From the NCBI GenBank assembly GCA_024743405.1, contig JANSWP010000068.1, positions 1 through 39,196 of the forward strand: a stretch of 39,196 bases of DNA. Direction: 5' to 3'. The stretch is from Bacteroidota bacterium. GTDB taxonomy: Bacteria; Bacteroidota; Bacteroidia; Chitinophagales; Saprospiraceae. Below, one piece after another: positions 23,833-32,835 of the stretch (position 1 is the stretch's first letter; each line of letters starts with the position of its first letter). The notes under the pieces were generated by a model. That model did no database searches. It saw only the letters and a program-made list of their open reading frames with translations, and was not told the DNA's origin. Position numbers and translations under genes: made by a program.

Positions 23833-26800
23833 TTACAGCAAGGTTTTAAGCAAAAGCACCACTCCAATAATAATAAAAAACAAATACCACAAATATTCAT
23901 ATCCTCCTTGCTCCGTAGTCGCTGCCTCTACTGACTCATAAGTTGGTTTCTCTCCATTCCATAACCATGATGCCCCCACCTTGAAACGATTCAAGGCAAT
24001 TAATAATACAGGTAATAAAATTAAAATTACAGCCGTGATAAAGAGCAAACCGAAAGCAATAGAAACCGCCATTGGAATTAAAAATTGAGCCTGAAAACTC
24101 TTTTCTAATAAAAGAGGATAAAGTCCAGCAACAGTGGTAATTGTCGTCAGTATAATTGGCCGAAAACGACTAATTCCCGCATTATACAAAGCATCCATCT
24201 GGAGTTGTCCAGCCTGTAAATTTTGATTGTAAGTAGTTACAAAAACAAGAGCATCATTGACCAAAATTCCAATTAATGCCAAGGCTCCAAGATTGGATAG
24301 CATACTGATTGGAAATCCCATTATATAATGTCCCCATCCAATACCTACCACAGCAAATGGAATCATTAAAAAGACCATTACCGTATGCCCAATGGAACGA
24401 AAAGTCAATGCGATAATAAAAAACATGATCAATAGGATAATAGGCATTACGACCTGAAAAGAAGCCCCTGTTTTAGCAGATTCACGATTTTGCCCTTCAA
24501 ATAAAGCATCTACAGAAGCATATTTATTTAAGATCGGAGGGACGATAGAATCTTTTAAGTTGTCGGTTAATTCACTTACTAAGACATCATCATTACTAAT
24601 ATCTGAATCAATTCGAATTTCAGTTTTTCCATTAATATGGTTAATCGCGATAACCCCTCGTTGAATATCTAAATTAGCAATTTCATGTAAAGGAAATTCG
24701 CGCCCATCAACAAAGCGGATCCGCATATTTTCCAAATCACTAATTCTCGATCGGTCATTTTCACCGTACCTCACCCAAACTCTAACCTCATCCCGCCCTC
24801 TTTGCAACCTTTGTACTTCTACACCGAAAAAACCTTGTCTTACTTGAGTGATAATTTCCTGAAGGCTCAATCCGAGAAATTTTGCTTTTTCTTTTAATGA
24901 AATATTGATTTCCCGAAGTCCTTCTTGATCTGTATCCGTAATATCCTTTAATTCGGGCATCTTCAATAAAATAGCTTTTACCTCAGCAGTAGCAGCTGTC
25001 AATTCTTCCTTATTTTCTCCAATTAAGGAGATAGAAACAGGCTTTCCAAAAACAGAAGCTCCACTATAAGTCACAGCCTCTGCTTCATAGATCGGACCCA
25101 TTTCTTCCCGAATTGTATTCGCAACAATTCGTGTCGTAAGCGAGTCTCGTTGCTCGCTATCCAATAAAATGATATTTAATTGACCTTGATGCGTCCGAGG
25201 TCCAATATTTTTTTGGATTTTCAAAATTGCTTGCTTACCCTCAACTATATAATCTTTTGTCAACTTGTCATTTGCCCTTTGTGCTGCATCTTCTATTTTT
25301 GAAAGCCAACCTGTCGTAACTTCTTCCGGCGTCCCTGCAGGCATCGTCAATGAGATACTCACATTATCTGTTTCTATATTTGGGAAAAAAGTACTTTGAA
25401 TTATTCCTCCTCGCAAGGCACCTATGGTGATAATCAAAATCCCAACAATGGTAGCGAAGGTTATAGATTTATTGTACATCGCAAATCGAAGAACGGGTGC
25501 ATATAATTTGTCCCGCATCCAAACCATGAAATCATCCAATTTCTGCGTAACAATATTTTTCTTTTTACCCGCTTTGAGGGCTGCCGAATGTGCAACGTGT
25601 GCGGGCAAAACAAAGGCGCCTTCAATTAAGGAAAAAAGTAATGAAAAAATGACAACAGTTGCTACTTCGGAAAAGAAATCGCCAACACGCCCATCAATGA
25701 AAAAGAAAGCTGCGAAAGCAACCATAGTTGTTAAAACACCCCCAAAAACGGCGGGTAAAACACTTAAAGTTCCCTGTATTCCCGCTTCCATCCTAGACAT
25801 TCCTTGCTCGTATTTCTGGTAAATACTTTCACCTATCACAATACCATCATCGACCAAAATACCAAGCACCATAATCATCCCAAATAAGGAAATCACATTG
25901 ATTGTAATCGGTATTTGAGCAGAAATAATGAACATCCCTGCAAATGAAATTGGAATGGATAGAGCGACCCAAAAAGCCAATCGCCAATTTAGAAACATGG
26001 CCAGTAAAATCAATACTAGAATAAATCCTAACAGTCCATTTTCATTCATCAAATCAATTCGAGATTGAAGAGAAATAGACTCATCTCGAACGACTGTTGC
26101 CTTTACAATTTTATTATTCTCATTAAAATCTTCGATGTATTCTTTAGTAATTTCAACTGCCTCGAGTAAGTCCTCATTTCGAGTACTTTGAATAGACACT
26201 GTAACAGAAGGTTCCTTATTTAAATAAGTACGATTCGAACTTCCAATCCATGCATCTGCTGGATTATTTCCAGCGACACTAACCGTTGCGGGAGAACTTG
26301 GATCCGCCCATCGATCTCGTACATCAGCGACTTGATGAAGCTTAATAATGGAACCAGAAGGCGTTGTTTTGACGACTATATCTCTTAAGTCATCCGCAAA
26401 ATATTTTTTGTTTTTAGCTCGCACCAGCAGCTCTTCCGCTTTTCCTTTGACTATACCACCCGATAAATCCAAATTAGCAGCCCGAACAGCTTGGGCAGCT
26501 TGAATAAAAGTTAGTTGATACGCTCTCAAATCTGCTTCTCGGAAGGCAATTTCAATTTCTTCTTCAGGGAATCCACCCAAAGTAACTTTCGAGATCCCAT
26601 CCTTTGCTCTTAATTCATCCTCAACACGTCGTCCATACTGTTTCAAGGTTTTCAAATCAACATTACCGCCCAAAGAAAAACTTATTGCAAAGTCCAAAAT
26701 TTCATTCTTGAATACGGCTGGCTCATCCATGTCAATTGGAAAAGAATTGATACCATCCACTGCATTCTTTACATCTCTCAATACCTTATCAATTTCATAT

Positions 26801-27096
26801 CCTTTAGCAATTTCAATTAAAACGGTACCACTGTTTTCAACTGAAGTTGAGGTGATCCGATCTATCCCTGTAACCCCTTTTATATTTTCTTCTATTTTTT
26901 TAATAACTCCCTCTTCAACTTCTTCAGGAGATGCCCCAAGCCATGAAGTCCGAACAGAAATGAACAACTCATCTTGCTCAGGAAAAATGGCTGACTTCAT
27001 ATTCATCAGCCCGAAAACCCCCAAGATCAAAATGCTAAACATCAGTAGATTCGCAGCAATGGGGTATTTTATAAAATACGTTATGATTGATTTCAT
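23833..27096 (-). CDS. RND efflux pump inner-membrane subunit (AcrB/HAE1-like)
   Basis: A 1087-residue proton-driven exporter of the resistance-nodulation-division family. The first membrane segment (YFIKYPIAANLLMFSILILG) is followed by a large periplasmic loop, then segments 2-7 from about 350 on, a second loop and segments 8-12. The proton-relay pair is present in segment 4 (GILVDDGIVIGES, about residue 410-420). The internal repeat shows in the second half (GILVNDALVFVTTYNQN). The last segment is near the C-terminus (YLWYLFFIIIGVVLLL). It starts 7 bases after the adaptor gene, so both are one operon. No outer-membrane TolC-like gene lies beside it, so that partner must be encoded elsewhere. 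The substrate is unknown. Confidence 0.94.
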   Translation of the reverse strand: MKSIITYFIKYPIAANLLMFSILILGVFGLMNMKSAIFPEQDELFISVRTSWLGASPEEVEEGVIKKIEENIKGVTGIDRITSTSVENSGTVLIEIAKGYEIDKVLRDVKNAVDGINSFPIDMDEPAVFKNEILDFAISFSLGGNVDLKTLKQYGRRVEDELRAKDGISKVTLGGFPEEEIEIAFREADLRAYQLTFIQAAQAVRAANLDLSGGIVKGKAEELLVRAKNKKYFADDLRDIVVKTTPSGSIIKLHQVADVRDRWADPSSPATVSVAGNNPADAWIGSSNRTYLNKEPSVTVSIQSTRNEDLLEAVEITKEYIEDFNENNKIVKATVVRDESISLQSRIDLMNENGLLGFILVLILLAMFLNWRLAFWVALSIPISFAGMFIISAQIPITINVISLFGMIMVLGILVDDGIVIGESIYQKYEQGMSRMEAGIQGTLSVLPAVFGGVLTTMVAFAAFFFIDGRVGDFFSEVATVVIFSLLFSLIEGAFVLPAHVAHSAALKAGKKKNIVTQKLDDFMVWMRDKLYAPVLRFAMYNKSITFATIVGILIITIGALRGGIIQSTFFPNIETDNVSISLTMPAGTPEEVTTGWLSKIEDAAQRANDKLTKDYIVEGKQAILKIQKNIGPRTHQGQLNIILLDSEQRDSLTTRIVANTIREEMGPIYEAEAVTYSGASVFGKPVSISLIGENKEELTAATAEVKAILLKMPELKDITDTDQEGLREINISLKEKAKFLGLSLQEIITQVRQGFFGVEVQRLQRGRDEVRVWVRYGENDRSRISDLENMRIRFVDGREFPLHEIANLDIQRGVIAINHINGKTEIRIDSDISNDDVLVSELTDNLKDSIVPPILNKYASVDALFEGQNRESAKTGASFQVVMPIILLIMFFIIALTFRSIGHTVMVFLMIPFAVVGIGWGHYIMGFPISMLSNLGALALIGILVNDALVFVTTYNQNLQAGQLQMDALYNAGISRFRPIILTTITTVAGLYPLLLEKSFQAQFLIPMAVSIAFGLLFITAVILILLPVLLIALNRFKVGASWLWNGEKPTYESVEAATTEQGGYEYLWYLFFIIIGVVLLLKTLL

Positions 27097-27103
27097 CTTA
27101 GTC

Positions 27104-28231
27104 TTAATTTGATCTTTGTACGTTTACTTTCATGCCTTCTGACAAACCAGGAACCACCTCTTCCAAAATAACTGCCCCATTTGCCAAACCCTTTACGATA
27201 GCATCCTCTCTTACAATTTTCACTATCTCTACCTTCTCTAATTTCAATAAACCATCTTTCACTGAAAAAACAGCATTTTGATTAACCAACAGATTTCTAG
27301 GAATTTTGATGGCATCTGAAACCTTTTCTCCATTTCCTTTCCCTCTTAGATACATTCCTTCACGCAAATTTTGCCCACTTACACCAATGAAAACAGTCGC
27401 GGCCTGAGTCGTTCGATCAATTTGATCACCAATTCTTTTCACTCGACCCTTCCAAGTTCCAGGAATCCCATCTGACATTAACTCAATGCTATTCCCAACT
27501 TTTATATACTTCAAATCACTCAAGGGAACAGTAGCCTGCAATTCGTATATACTGGTATTCATCAGTTCACCCAAATTTTGACCCGGCGCGATTAATGCAC
27601 CCTGATTGGTATTAACAGCGGTCAACACTCCACCAAAGGGTGCATAGATATTGAATTTAGATAGGCGCTCTTCCGTACTTTTTATATTATAATATTGTGT
27701 CAATAAATTTCGGACATTGATAAAATACTTCTCTTGATCATTCAATGGTTTCGGAAAATCGGTTATTGGGGCTTTCACATCAAATTCATCCAAATACTTT
27801 TTCCAATTAGCAAAGCTTTCGGGATAATCGATTTTCAAATCTGGCATCAATAAAGTAATTGAATTGAGCAAAGTACTTTTTTGCGCCAGCAAACCCAATC
27901 GTGCTTCCTCTTTATCGATCGACAACATTAATTCTCCCTTTTTGAAAAAAGTCCCAACTTTAAAAGACTTACTCAACGGCTTCAAAGTCCCCGCTACCTC
28001 TGAAAAAATATTGATTTTATCAAAAGCCATTAATTCTCCTTGAATGTCTAGAGTAGTTGTTACGTTTCCATTTTCAACGGTTAGGACTGATACTTCTGGT
28101 GGTGGTATAGTCGCTGCGGGGGTTGTAGTCGTTTCCTTTTTATTTTCAGCAAATGAATTGGAAAGCATGATTGCACCCACCAAAATTATAGGCGCAGCAA
28201 TTATAGTTATTCGGCGAACAAGCTTACTCAT
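27104..28231 (-). CDS. RND efflux periplasmic adaptor (membrane fusion protein)
   Basis: A 375-residue HlyD/AcrA-like adaptor that would link the pump to an outer-membrane channel. An N-terminal membrane anchor (RITIIAAPIILVGAIML) is followed by a Thr/Pro-rich linker, the first lipoyl half (IFSEVAGTLKPL near 75-86), a short helical region of about 110-190, and the second lipoyl half (FNIYAPFGGVLTAVNTNQGALI near 195-216). Beta-barrel and membrane-proximal domains follow to the end. The helical hairpin is short and includes unusual YFINVRNLLTQYYN. It precedes the pump gene by 7 bases. A -7 box lies upstream at 28259-28266. Confidence 0.9.
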   Translation of the reverse strand: MSKLVRRITIIAAPIILVGAIMLSNSFAENKKETTTTPAATIPPPEVSVLTVENGNVTTTLDIQGELMAFDKINIFSEVAGTLKPLSKSFKVGTFFKKGELMLSIDKEEARLGLLAQKSTLLNSITLLMPDLKIDYPESFANWKKYLDEFDVKAPITDFPKPLNDQEKYFINVRNLLTQYYNIKSTEERLSKFNIYAPFGGVLTAVNTNQGALIAPGQNLGELMNTSIYELQATVPLSDLKYIKVGNSIELMSDGIPGTWKGRVKRIGDQIDRTTQAATVFIGVSGQNLREGMYLRGKGNGEKVSDAIKIPRNLLVNQNAVFSVKDGLLKLEKVEIVKIVREDAIVKGLANGAVILEEVVPGLSEGMKVNVQRSN

Positions 28232-28258
28232 TTTGAATGATTTAATGTTTTAGATCTA

Positions 28259-28266
28259 CAAATGTA
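28259..28266 (-). promoter_or_regulatory. Predicted -7 box of the RND operon
   Basis: TACATTTG on the minus strand matches TAnnTTTG, 27 bases before the adaptor ATG, with the same TTCT flank as the box at 8040-8047. No clear TTG at -33. Confidence 0.35.
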
Positions 28267-28399
28267 AGAAGTGGTTTAATAAAAGATAATTTTGCAAAAT
28301 ATTTGGCGGATTTTCTAAACAAAAACTAGAATGTTTCATTAGGTCTTCAAAGCCAACTCAATGATTTTAAAATTCATTTTCATACTCAATTTATTATTT

Positions 28400-28858
28400 A
28401 TGCAAAATCAAAAAATAGCTGTCGGCGACGCGATTCCAAAATTTGAATTACAAAACCAAAATGACGAGACAGTTGCAATCGAATCCTTTTTTGGAAAGCC
28501 ATTTGTCCTTTATTTTTATCCAAAAGATGACACCCCTGGTTGTACCATGGAGGCTTGTACTTTTCGAGATCAGTATGAAGATTTCAGAGAAGTTGGGGCC
28601 GAAGTAATTGGAGTAAGTGCAGACAGCCCTGACTCACACAAAAACTTTGCAAAAAAGCACAATTTACCGTTCGTTTTATTAAGTGATCACAAAAATGAAG
28701 TCCGAAAAATGTTTGGTGTACCTAGCAGTATGTTTGGCTTATTGCCAGGACGAGTAACCTATATAATAGATGAAAAAGGTACCGTGTCGCATGTTTTCGA
28801 TTCTCAAATGCAAGCAAAAAAGCATGTTAAAGAAGCAATTGAGCATTTAAAAAACTAA
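28400..28858 (+). CDS. bcp: Thiol peroxiredoxin, BCP/PrxQ type
   Basis: Reduces hydrogen peroxide and organic peroxides using thioredoxin-type donors. From the chosen Met the protein is 152 residues. It opens AVGDAIPKFELQNQND as in the family. PKDDTPGCTMEACTFRD carries the peroxidatic Cys at residue 48 and the resolving Cys at 53, the five-residue spacing of the PrxQ class. The conserved Arg is in the GRVTYIIDE segment. The frame extends 13 codons upstream to an ATG at 28361 with a hydrophobic stretch (MILKFIFILNLLF) that lacks a cleavage site; a membrane-anchored form is possible but the shorter start fits relatives better. Confidence 0.92.
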   Translation: MQNQKIAVGDAIPKFELQNQNDETVAIESFFGKPFVLYFYPKDDTPGCTMEACTFRDQYEDFREVGAEVIGVSADSPDSHKNFAKKHNLPFVLLSDHKNEVRKMFGVPSSMFGLLPGRVTYIIDEKGTVSHVFDSQMQAKKHVKEAIEHLKN

Positions 28859-28880
28859 GTAAAGATTAAACAATAAGGTG

Positions 28881-28996
28881 GACATTTTGGCGAGGTTATT
28901 TTGATTTCAGTTTTCTTTAAAAAATCATTGCATAGCAGCGCTACGGAATTATTTTTTAGAGGAAAGTGAGATTAAAAGAATCCGTTCTAAATGTTC
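28881..28996. repeat. Long imperfect hairpin of a second type
   Basis: Left arm 28881-28936 pairs with right arm 28940-28996 around AGC. The inner part is TAGC/GCTA; outwards CAGTTTTCTTTAAAAAATC pairs with ATTTTTTAGAGGAAAGTG, and GACATTTTGG with CTAAATGTTC. It has no GAGGCAAAAAA core, so it belongs to another class than copies A-G. It lies between the peroxiredoxin and lipoprotein genes; the rest of this gap holds nothing else. Confidence 0.7.
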
Positions 28997-29091
28997 AAGT
29001 TATTATTTACTCGTTACTAAATGTCTACTGAAAGTAGGGCACGGTTTTCGCGAATTCTCCACTATTCTTTTTTCAACTTTAAATTCAAAAA

Positions 29092-29496
29092 ATGAATAAA
29101 ATCGGCAAATTCACATTCGTGATTTTTATGGCAATATTCACTTGGAGCTGTACTAATTCGGAGCAAAAAACGGAAGACCAATCTATAAATAGCGCTCCAA
29201 CTCAAGAAACTGATTTAGCTTCAACTGTTCCTGACATGGATTATGAGGCAATGGCAGATGGACTTTGTAAATGTATGAAGCCTTTAGTTGATCTTCAAAA
29301 TAAGGTGAATTCTTTGGAGCCAGATGAAATTAGAGCCATGGTTGATGAAATTGATAAAATTACTCAAGCGGGAGATAAGTGTGTCGAAGAATTGGAAGCA
29401 AAATACGGAAGAGTGGAAGGCAAAGAAGCTGAAGAAAAAGCAGATGAAACTTTCAAAGAAGCATGCCCTTATATAGCAGGTATGATATCGAAATAA
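29092..29496 (+). CDS. Small Cys-containing lipoprotein, function unknown
   Basis: A 134-residue protein with a lipoprotein signal (MNKIGKFTFVIFMAIFTWSC, lipobox Cys at residue 20). After a low-complexity linker the body has helical segments and four further Cys: LCKCMKPLVD, DKCVEELEAKYG and EACPYIAG. The C-x-C and spaced Cys suggest disulfides in the periplasm. No family is recognised. The next gene starts 54 bases downstream on the same strand. Confidence 0.75.
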   Translation: MNKIGKFTFVIFMAIFTWSCTNSEQKTEDQSINSAPTQETDLASTVPDMDYEAMADGLCKCMKPLVDLQNKVNSLEPDEIRAMVDEIDKITQAGDKCVEELEAKYGRVEGKEAEEKADETFKEACPYIAGMISK

Positions 29497-29550
29497 TACT
29501 CTTTTCAAATAAATACCTAATTTCGGTGCATTGAATAAAACCATATTGAT

Positions 29551-30240
29551 ATGCGCCTAACTTTATTATTTGCTTGTCTAGTTATTATCGTCTCCCTCTT
29601 TTTAATGTCCCAAGAAGCGTCCGTCATGGAACTCGTCCATGACAATGCCGAGGTTAAAGAAAATTTTGTTTTAGAATTAGAGTTTTTAGAAGATAATTCA
29701 CGTGCCAATGCGCTTTTTGAAAGCTTCGGAAAAGATGTTGAAAAAGCCGTTTATCATTTCAAGAATTCCACTAAAATTGACTTTCTTTTCCTGATTTTGT
29801 ACCCTACCTTTTTGTTCTTTTTCGGAAAATATTTTTGTAAATTGACCTATTGGAGATTAAAATTCGCAGGTGGGATTTGTGTTTTAATGTCAGCTTCAGA
29901 TTTAGGCGAAAACCTTCAATTATTGGGCATATTGAATCATTATAGCGGAGAGGATTTCACTGCCTTCTTTCCAAGATTAAAGTTGTTCACCTGGCTAAAA
30001 TGGGGAGCGATTAGTTGCTTATTTCTGCTATTTTCAAAATCATTTTTTGACCGAAAAGAATGGATTTATAAAATATTAGGTGGCTTTTTTGTTTTGAGTT
30101 TTTTACTCTGGATCATCGCTTTTTTTGGTGGCGTTTCACCCATAGTTTATGCTCAAAGTGCCGCTTTATCTATTTTCTTAAGTTTGATTATTGTTTTTTT
30201 GGTTCTCGCAAAAGCTAGATTTGAACGTCAAAAAAAATGA
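29551..30240 (+). CDS. Multi-pass membrane protein, function unknown
   Basis: A 229-residue protein with an N-terminal hydrophobic segment (LLFACLVIIVSLFLM), an extracytoplasmic acidic loop of about 20-75, and then four to five membrane segments (near 78-95, 103-120, 146-162, 170-190 and 197-220). No enzymatic motif or known family was recognised. It follows the small lipoprotein gene by 54 bases and is convergent with the DUF819 gene; a shared hairpin terminator lies at 30249-30286. Confidence 0.7.
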   Translation: MRLTLLFACLVIIVSLFLMSQEASVMELVHDNAEVKENFVLELEFLEDNSRANALFESFGKDVEKAVYHFKNSTKIDFLFLILYPTFLFFFGKYFCKLTYWRLKFAGGICVLMSASDLGENLQLLGILNHYSGEDFTAFFPRLKLFTWLKWGAISCLFLLFSKSFFDRKEWIYKILGGFFVLSFLLWIIAFFGGVSPIVYAQSAALSIFLSLIIVFLVLAKARFERQKK

Positions 30241-30248
30241 TATTAAAA

Positions 30249-30286
30249 CCAAGGCAGAATGTTGAATACGGAACATTCTGTCTTGG
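30249..30286. terminator. Hairpin terminator between convergent genes
   Basis: CCAAGGCAGAATGTT (30249-30263) pairs with AACATTCTGTCTTGG (30272-30286), 14 of 15 pairs with one G-T. It has an A run on the left, which gives a short T tract on the minus strand, and lies 17 bases from the DUF819 stop. Confidence 0.7.
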
Positions 30287-30303
30287 CTTAACTGTTTGCA
30301 ATA

Positions 30304-31698
30304 TTAAAAAATTGAAGTTGCGACCACCCGCATGAGTTCTGCACAAATGATAGCTCCATAAGTTCCAATTGCGTATCCTAAAACAGCCATTAATACGCCA
30401 ACTGGAGCCAAAGAAGGACTGAACGCAGAGGCTACGATAGGAGCAGAAGCTGCTCCACCAACGTTTGCCTGAGACCCAACAGCAACAAAGAAAAAAGGTG
30501 CTTTAATAATTTTAGCTGTAAAAAGAAGTATGATGACATGAATCGCCATCCAAACTAATCCTACTGCAAAAAGGCCTAAATTACTAAACACATCGCCAAC
30601 ATTCATGTGCATTCCTATTGTGGCGACCAATATGTATATAAAAATACTCCCCCATCGAGAAGCACCAATACCTTCTAATTTCCTAGCCTTTGTAAATGAA
30701 AGAGTTAACCCGATTGTGGTTGCAAAAACAACTAACCAAAAGAAATGACTTGCTAAAGAATTTAATCCATATGCCGCCAAAGTCTCTTTGATTTCTTTCA
30801 TAGATGCCGAGACAACGTCAGCACCCCAATGTGACAATGCAACTGCGCCAAAAGCAATACCCAACATAACAAAAAGAGAAGTTGTGGTCGGCATTTCAGC
30901 GATACTAGCACGATAATCAGCGACTTTTTGTTTCAAATCTTCAATGGCAGAAGCGTCTGCTTTTAACCATATATCTAAACGATCAGAAATATTTGCTCCA
31001 TAAAGCAAAAATCCCATCCAAATATTAGCAACAACTACATCAACCACCACCATCGTTGTAAAAATACTGCCGACATTATATACTTCCTTCATGGCAGTTT
31101 GATTCGCTCCACCACCAATCCAACTTCCTGCTACTGTAGACAAACCTCGCCAAATCTCGTCAGGAGTTGCTGAAAAAAGATCTGGTGCCACATATAAGAC
31201 TACTAATAATGCAATTGGTCCACCAATTACAATACCCAAAGTGGCAGCAAAAAACATAATTAAAGCCTTAGGACCAAGGTTAATAATTCCTTTAAAATCA
31301 ATACTCAAACAAAGCAAAACTAAACTAGCTGGCAATAAGTATCGAGATGCCATGAAATATAAATTAGAGTGCTTGATGTATGACTTATATTCTGATTCGG
31401 CAATACCGCTCCCTTCCAAGAAATTCTTTATTTCGCTAAAGGACATACTACTATCCGGTAGAACAAGGTTTTTACTACTTAGAAACTCTAAAAAAGAAGG
31501 ATCAAACCATTCCGAGGCCACTAAACCCAAAGGCCAATGCAAAATGGCAGGTAAAAAATAGCATAAAAGTAAGGCTGGTACGTATGTATAAAATTTCTTC
31601 CAACTAGGCTTATCCAAATGGGAAGTATAGAAAATGCCTGCTAAGAGGATCATTAATAACCCAAAAACGACTGCGTCGTTAGTAAAAAACGGCTCCAT
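30304..31698 (-). CDS. DUF819 family membrane protein
   Basis: A 464-residue protein with about ten or more membrane segments. It opens FFTNDAVVFGLLMILLAGIFY, and contains LGIVIGGPIALLVV, a glycine-rich SWIGGGANQTAMKEVY segment, and VAVGSQANVGGAASAPIVAS near the C-terminus, all features of the DUF819/YjcL family. The repeated GGGAN and GGAAS-type helix breaks suggest an internally duplicated transporter-like fold. What it transports, if anything, is not known to me. It is divergent from the MerR-type regulator gene; the spacing of 167 bases could allow regulation by it, which is inference. Confidence 0.85.
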   Translation of the reverse strand: MEPFFTNDAVVFGLLMILLAGIFYTSHLDKPSWKKFYTYVPALLLCYFLPAILHWPLGLVASEWFDPSFLEFLSSKNLVLPDSSMSFSEIKNFLEGSGIAESEYKSYIKHSNLYFMASRYLLPASLVLLCLSIDFKGIINLGPKALIMFFAATLGIVIGGPIALLVVLYVAPDLFSATPDEIWRGLSTVAGSWIGGGANQTAMKEVYNVGSIFTTMVVVDVVVANIWMGFLLYGANISDRLDIWLKADASAIEDLKQKVADYRASIAEMPTTTSLFVMLGIAFGAVALSHWGADVVSASMKEIKETLAAYGLNSLASHFFWLVVFATTIGLTLSFTKARKLEGIGASRWGSIFIYILVATIGMHMNVGDVFSNLGLFAVGLVWMAIHVIILLFTAKIIKAPFFFVAVGSQANVGGAASAPIVASAFSPSLAPVGVLMAVLGYAIGTYGAIICAELMRVVATSIF

Positions 31699-31790
31699 GA
31701 TTTTTCGTTTATCGTTAAATGGCTCGAAATCGAGATCGCCAAAAATAGTAACTTATATTAAAACTGTTTGAGTTTGCTAAATCCTTTGAC

Positions 31791-31821
31791 TTGATGTTGT
31801 ATTTAAAATACTCTAATTTTG
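31791..31821 (+). promoter_or_regulatory. Predicted promoter of the MerR-type gene
   Basis: TTG at 31791-31793, a 20-base spacer, and TAATTTTG at 31814-31821. Because it overlaps the upstream ATG at 31791, it supports the start at 31866 instead. Confidence 0.5.
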
Positions 31822-31865
31822 GTTGGTCAAGCAATTTTTTAGCGTTCAAAATAAATATACCGCCC

Positions 31866-32201
31866 ATGCCCAGAACTAAGGAAGTACTTACCAAAAGATA
31901 TTATACAATCAGTGAAGTCGCTGAAATGTTTGAAGTTTCAAATTCCTTAATTCGATTTTGGGACCAAGAATTTGATATTCTTAAACCACATAAAACTCGA
32001 AAAGGTGATCGCCGATTTACACCAGAAAACATCAAACAATTTGAAACCATTTATCACCTTGTCAAAGAAAAAGAATTTACATTAAATGGTGCAAGAAAGG
32101 AGATTCATCGAAAGAAAAAATACCAAAGAAAAAAGTTAGAAATGCTTCAAAAAATGAAGAAATTGAAGGGCTTTTTGAAAAGTTTAAAGACTGAGCTTTA
32201 A
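31866..32201 (+). CDS. MerR family transcription regulator
   Basis: A 111-residue protein from the chosen start MPRTKEVLTKRYYTISEV. The MerR helix-turn-helix runs over about 12-75: YTISEVAEMFEVSNSLIRFW, then LKPHKTRKGDRRFTPENIKQ and the hinge helix LNGARKEI. The C-terminus is short, very basic and coiled (KKKYQRKKLEMLQKMKKL), without metal- or drug-binding Cys. The frame is open to an ATG at 31791 but that region contains the predicted promoter. Bacteroidota carry a conserved short MerR protein of this type. The target is unknown; the divergent DUF819 gene is a possible one. Confidence 0.88.
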   Translation: MPRTKEVLTKRYYTISEVAEMFEVSNSLIRFWDQEFDILKPHKTRKGDRRFTPENIKQFETIYHLVKEKEFTLNGARKEIHRKKKYQRKKLEMLQKMKKLKGFLKSLKTEL

Positions 32202-32207
32202 GCCATT

Positions 32208-32828
32208 TTATTGTTTAAAGTCTAAAATATTTAAGAACCTATCACAGAATTGATAATCAATTTCCATATTTGACGCCACAATAATCAATCTATCTTTTCT
32301 GAATTTTTCAATTAATTCCTGATACCAATCTATTCCTTGAGTATCAAGATTGGTGGTCGGTTCATCTAAAAAAAGTGCTGGCGTATCCGAACAGATAGCT
32401 AGAATCAATTTGAGTCGTTGTTTCATCCCTGAAGAGAAATGCCTGATTTCTTTATTTTTTGATTTCGAAAAATCAAGTATTCCTATAAGCTCTTTTGCAC
32501 TCAAATTATTTAAAAGAGGCTTGAAATTTTGATGGAATTCTATAGCTTCTACTAATGTGAATTCCTCAATCAAATCAATATAAGGCGCACAGAAAGCTAT
32601 TTCTTTATAGACATCGTCTATTTCAATTTTTTGACCTTGATTTTCAAATTTTATTTTCCCTTTAGAGGGAGTTAGATGACCGGAGAGAATTTTTAAAAAG
32701 GTAGATTTCCCTGAACCATTGGAACCTAATATCGCGCAAGCAGTCCCTTTTTCAAATTCAGTGGAAATGTTTCTAAAAATCCATTCAAATTTGTAGCGCT
32801 TGGAAATATTTTCGAGGAGAATTTTCAT
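32208..32828 (-). CDS. ABC transporter ATP-binding protein
   Basis: A 206-residue single ATPase subunit. Walker A is GSNGSGKST (about 36-44), the Q loop region reads EIAFCAPYIDLIEEFTLVEA (no Gln in the usual place; CAPY instead of CPQ), the signature is FSSGMKQRLKLILA, and Walker B is ALFLDEPTTNLD. The H loop His is replaced: IIVASNMEIDYQF has Asn where His is expected. It resembles short ATPases that follow lpxA in Bacteroidota. No permease is in the window. It lies downstream of lpxA on the same strand, separated by two repeat elements. Confidence 0.82.
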   Translation of the reverse strand: MKILLENISKRYKFEWIFRNISTEFEKGTACAILGSNGSGKSTFLKILSGHLTPSKGKIKFENQGQKIEIDDVYKEIAFCAPYIDLIEEFTLVEAIEFHQNFKPLLNNLSAKELIGILDFSKSKNKEIRHFSSGMKQRLKLILAICSDTPALFLDEPTTNLDTQGIDWYQELIEKFRKDRLIIVASNMEIDYQFCDRFLNILDFKQ

Positions 32829-32835
32829 TATCAGG

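Noticed and set aside
31791-32201. Upstream start of the MerR-type gene at 31791
   Set aside because: A good TTG/TAATTTTG promoter overlaps it, and the added residues do not resemble the family.
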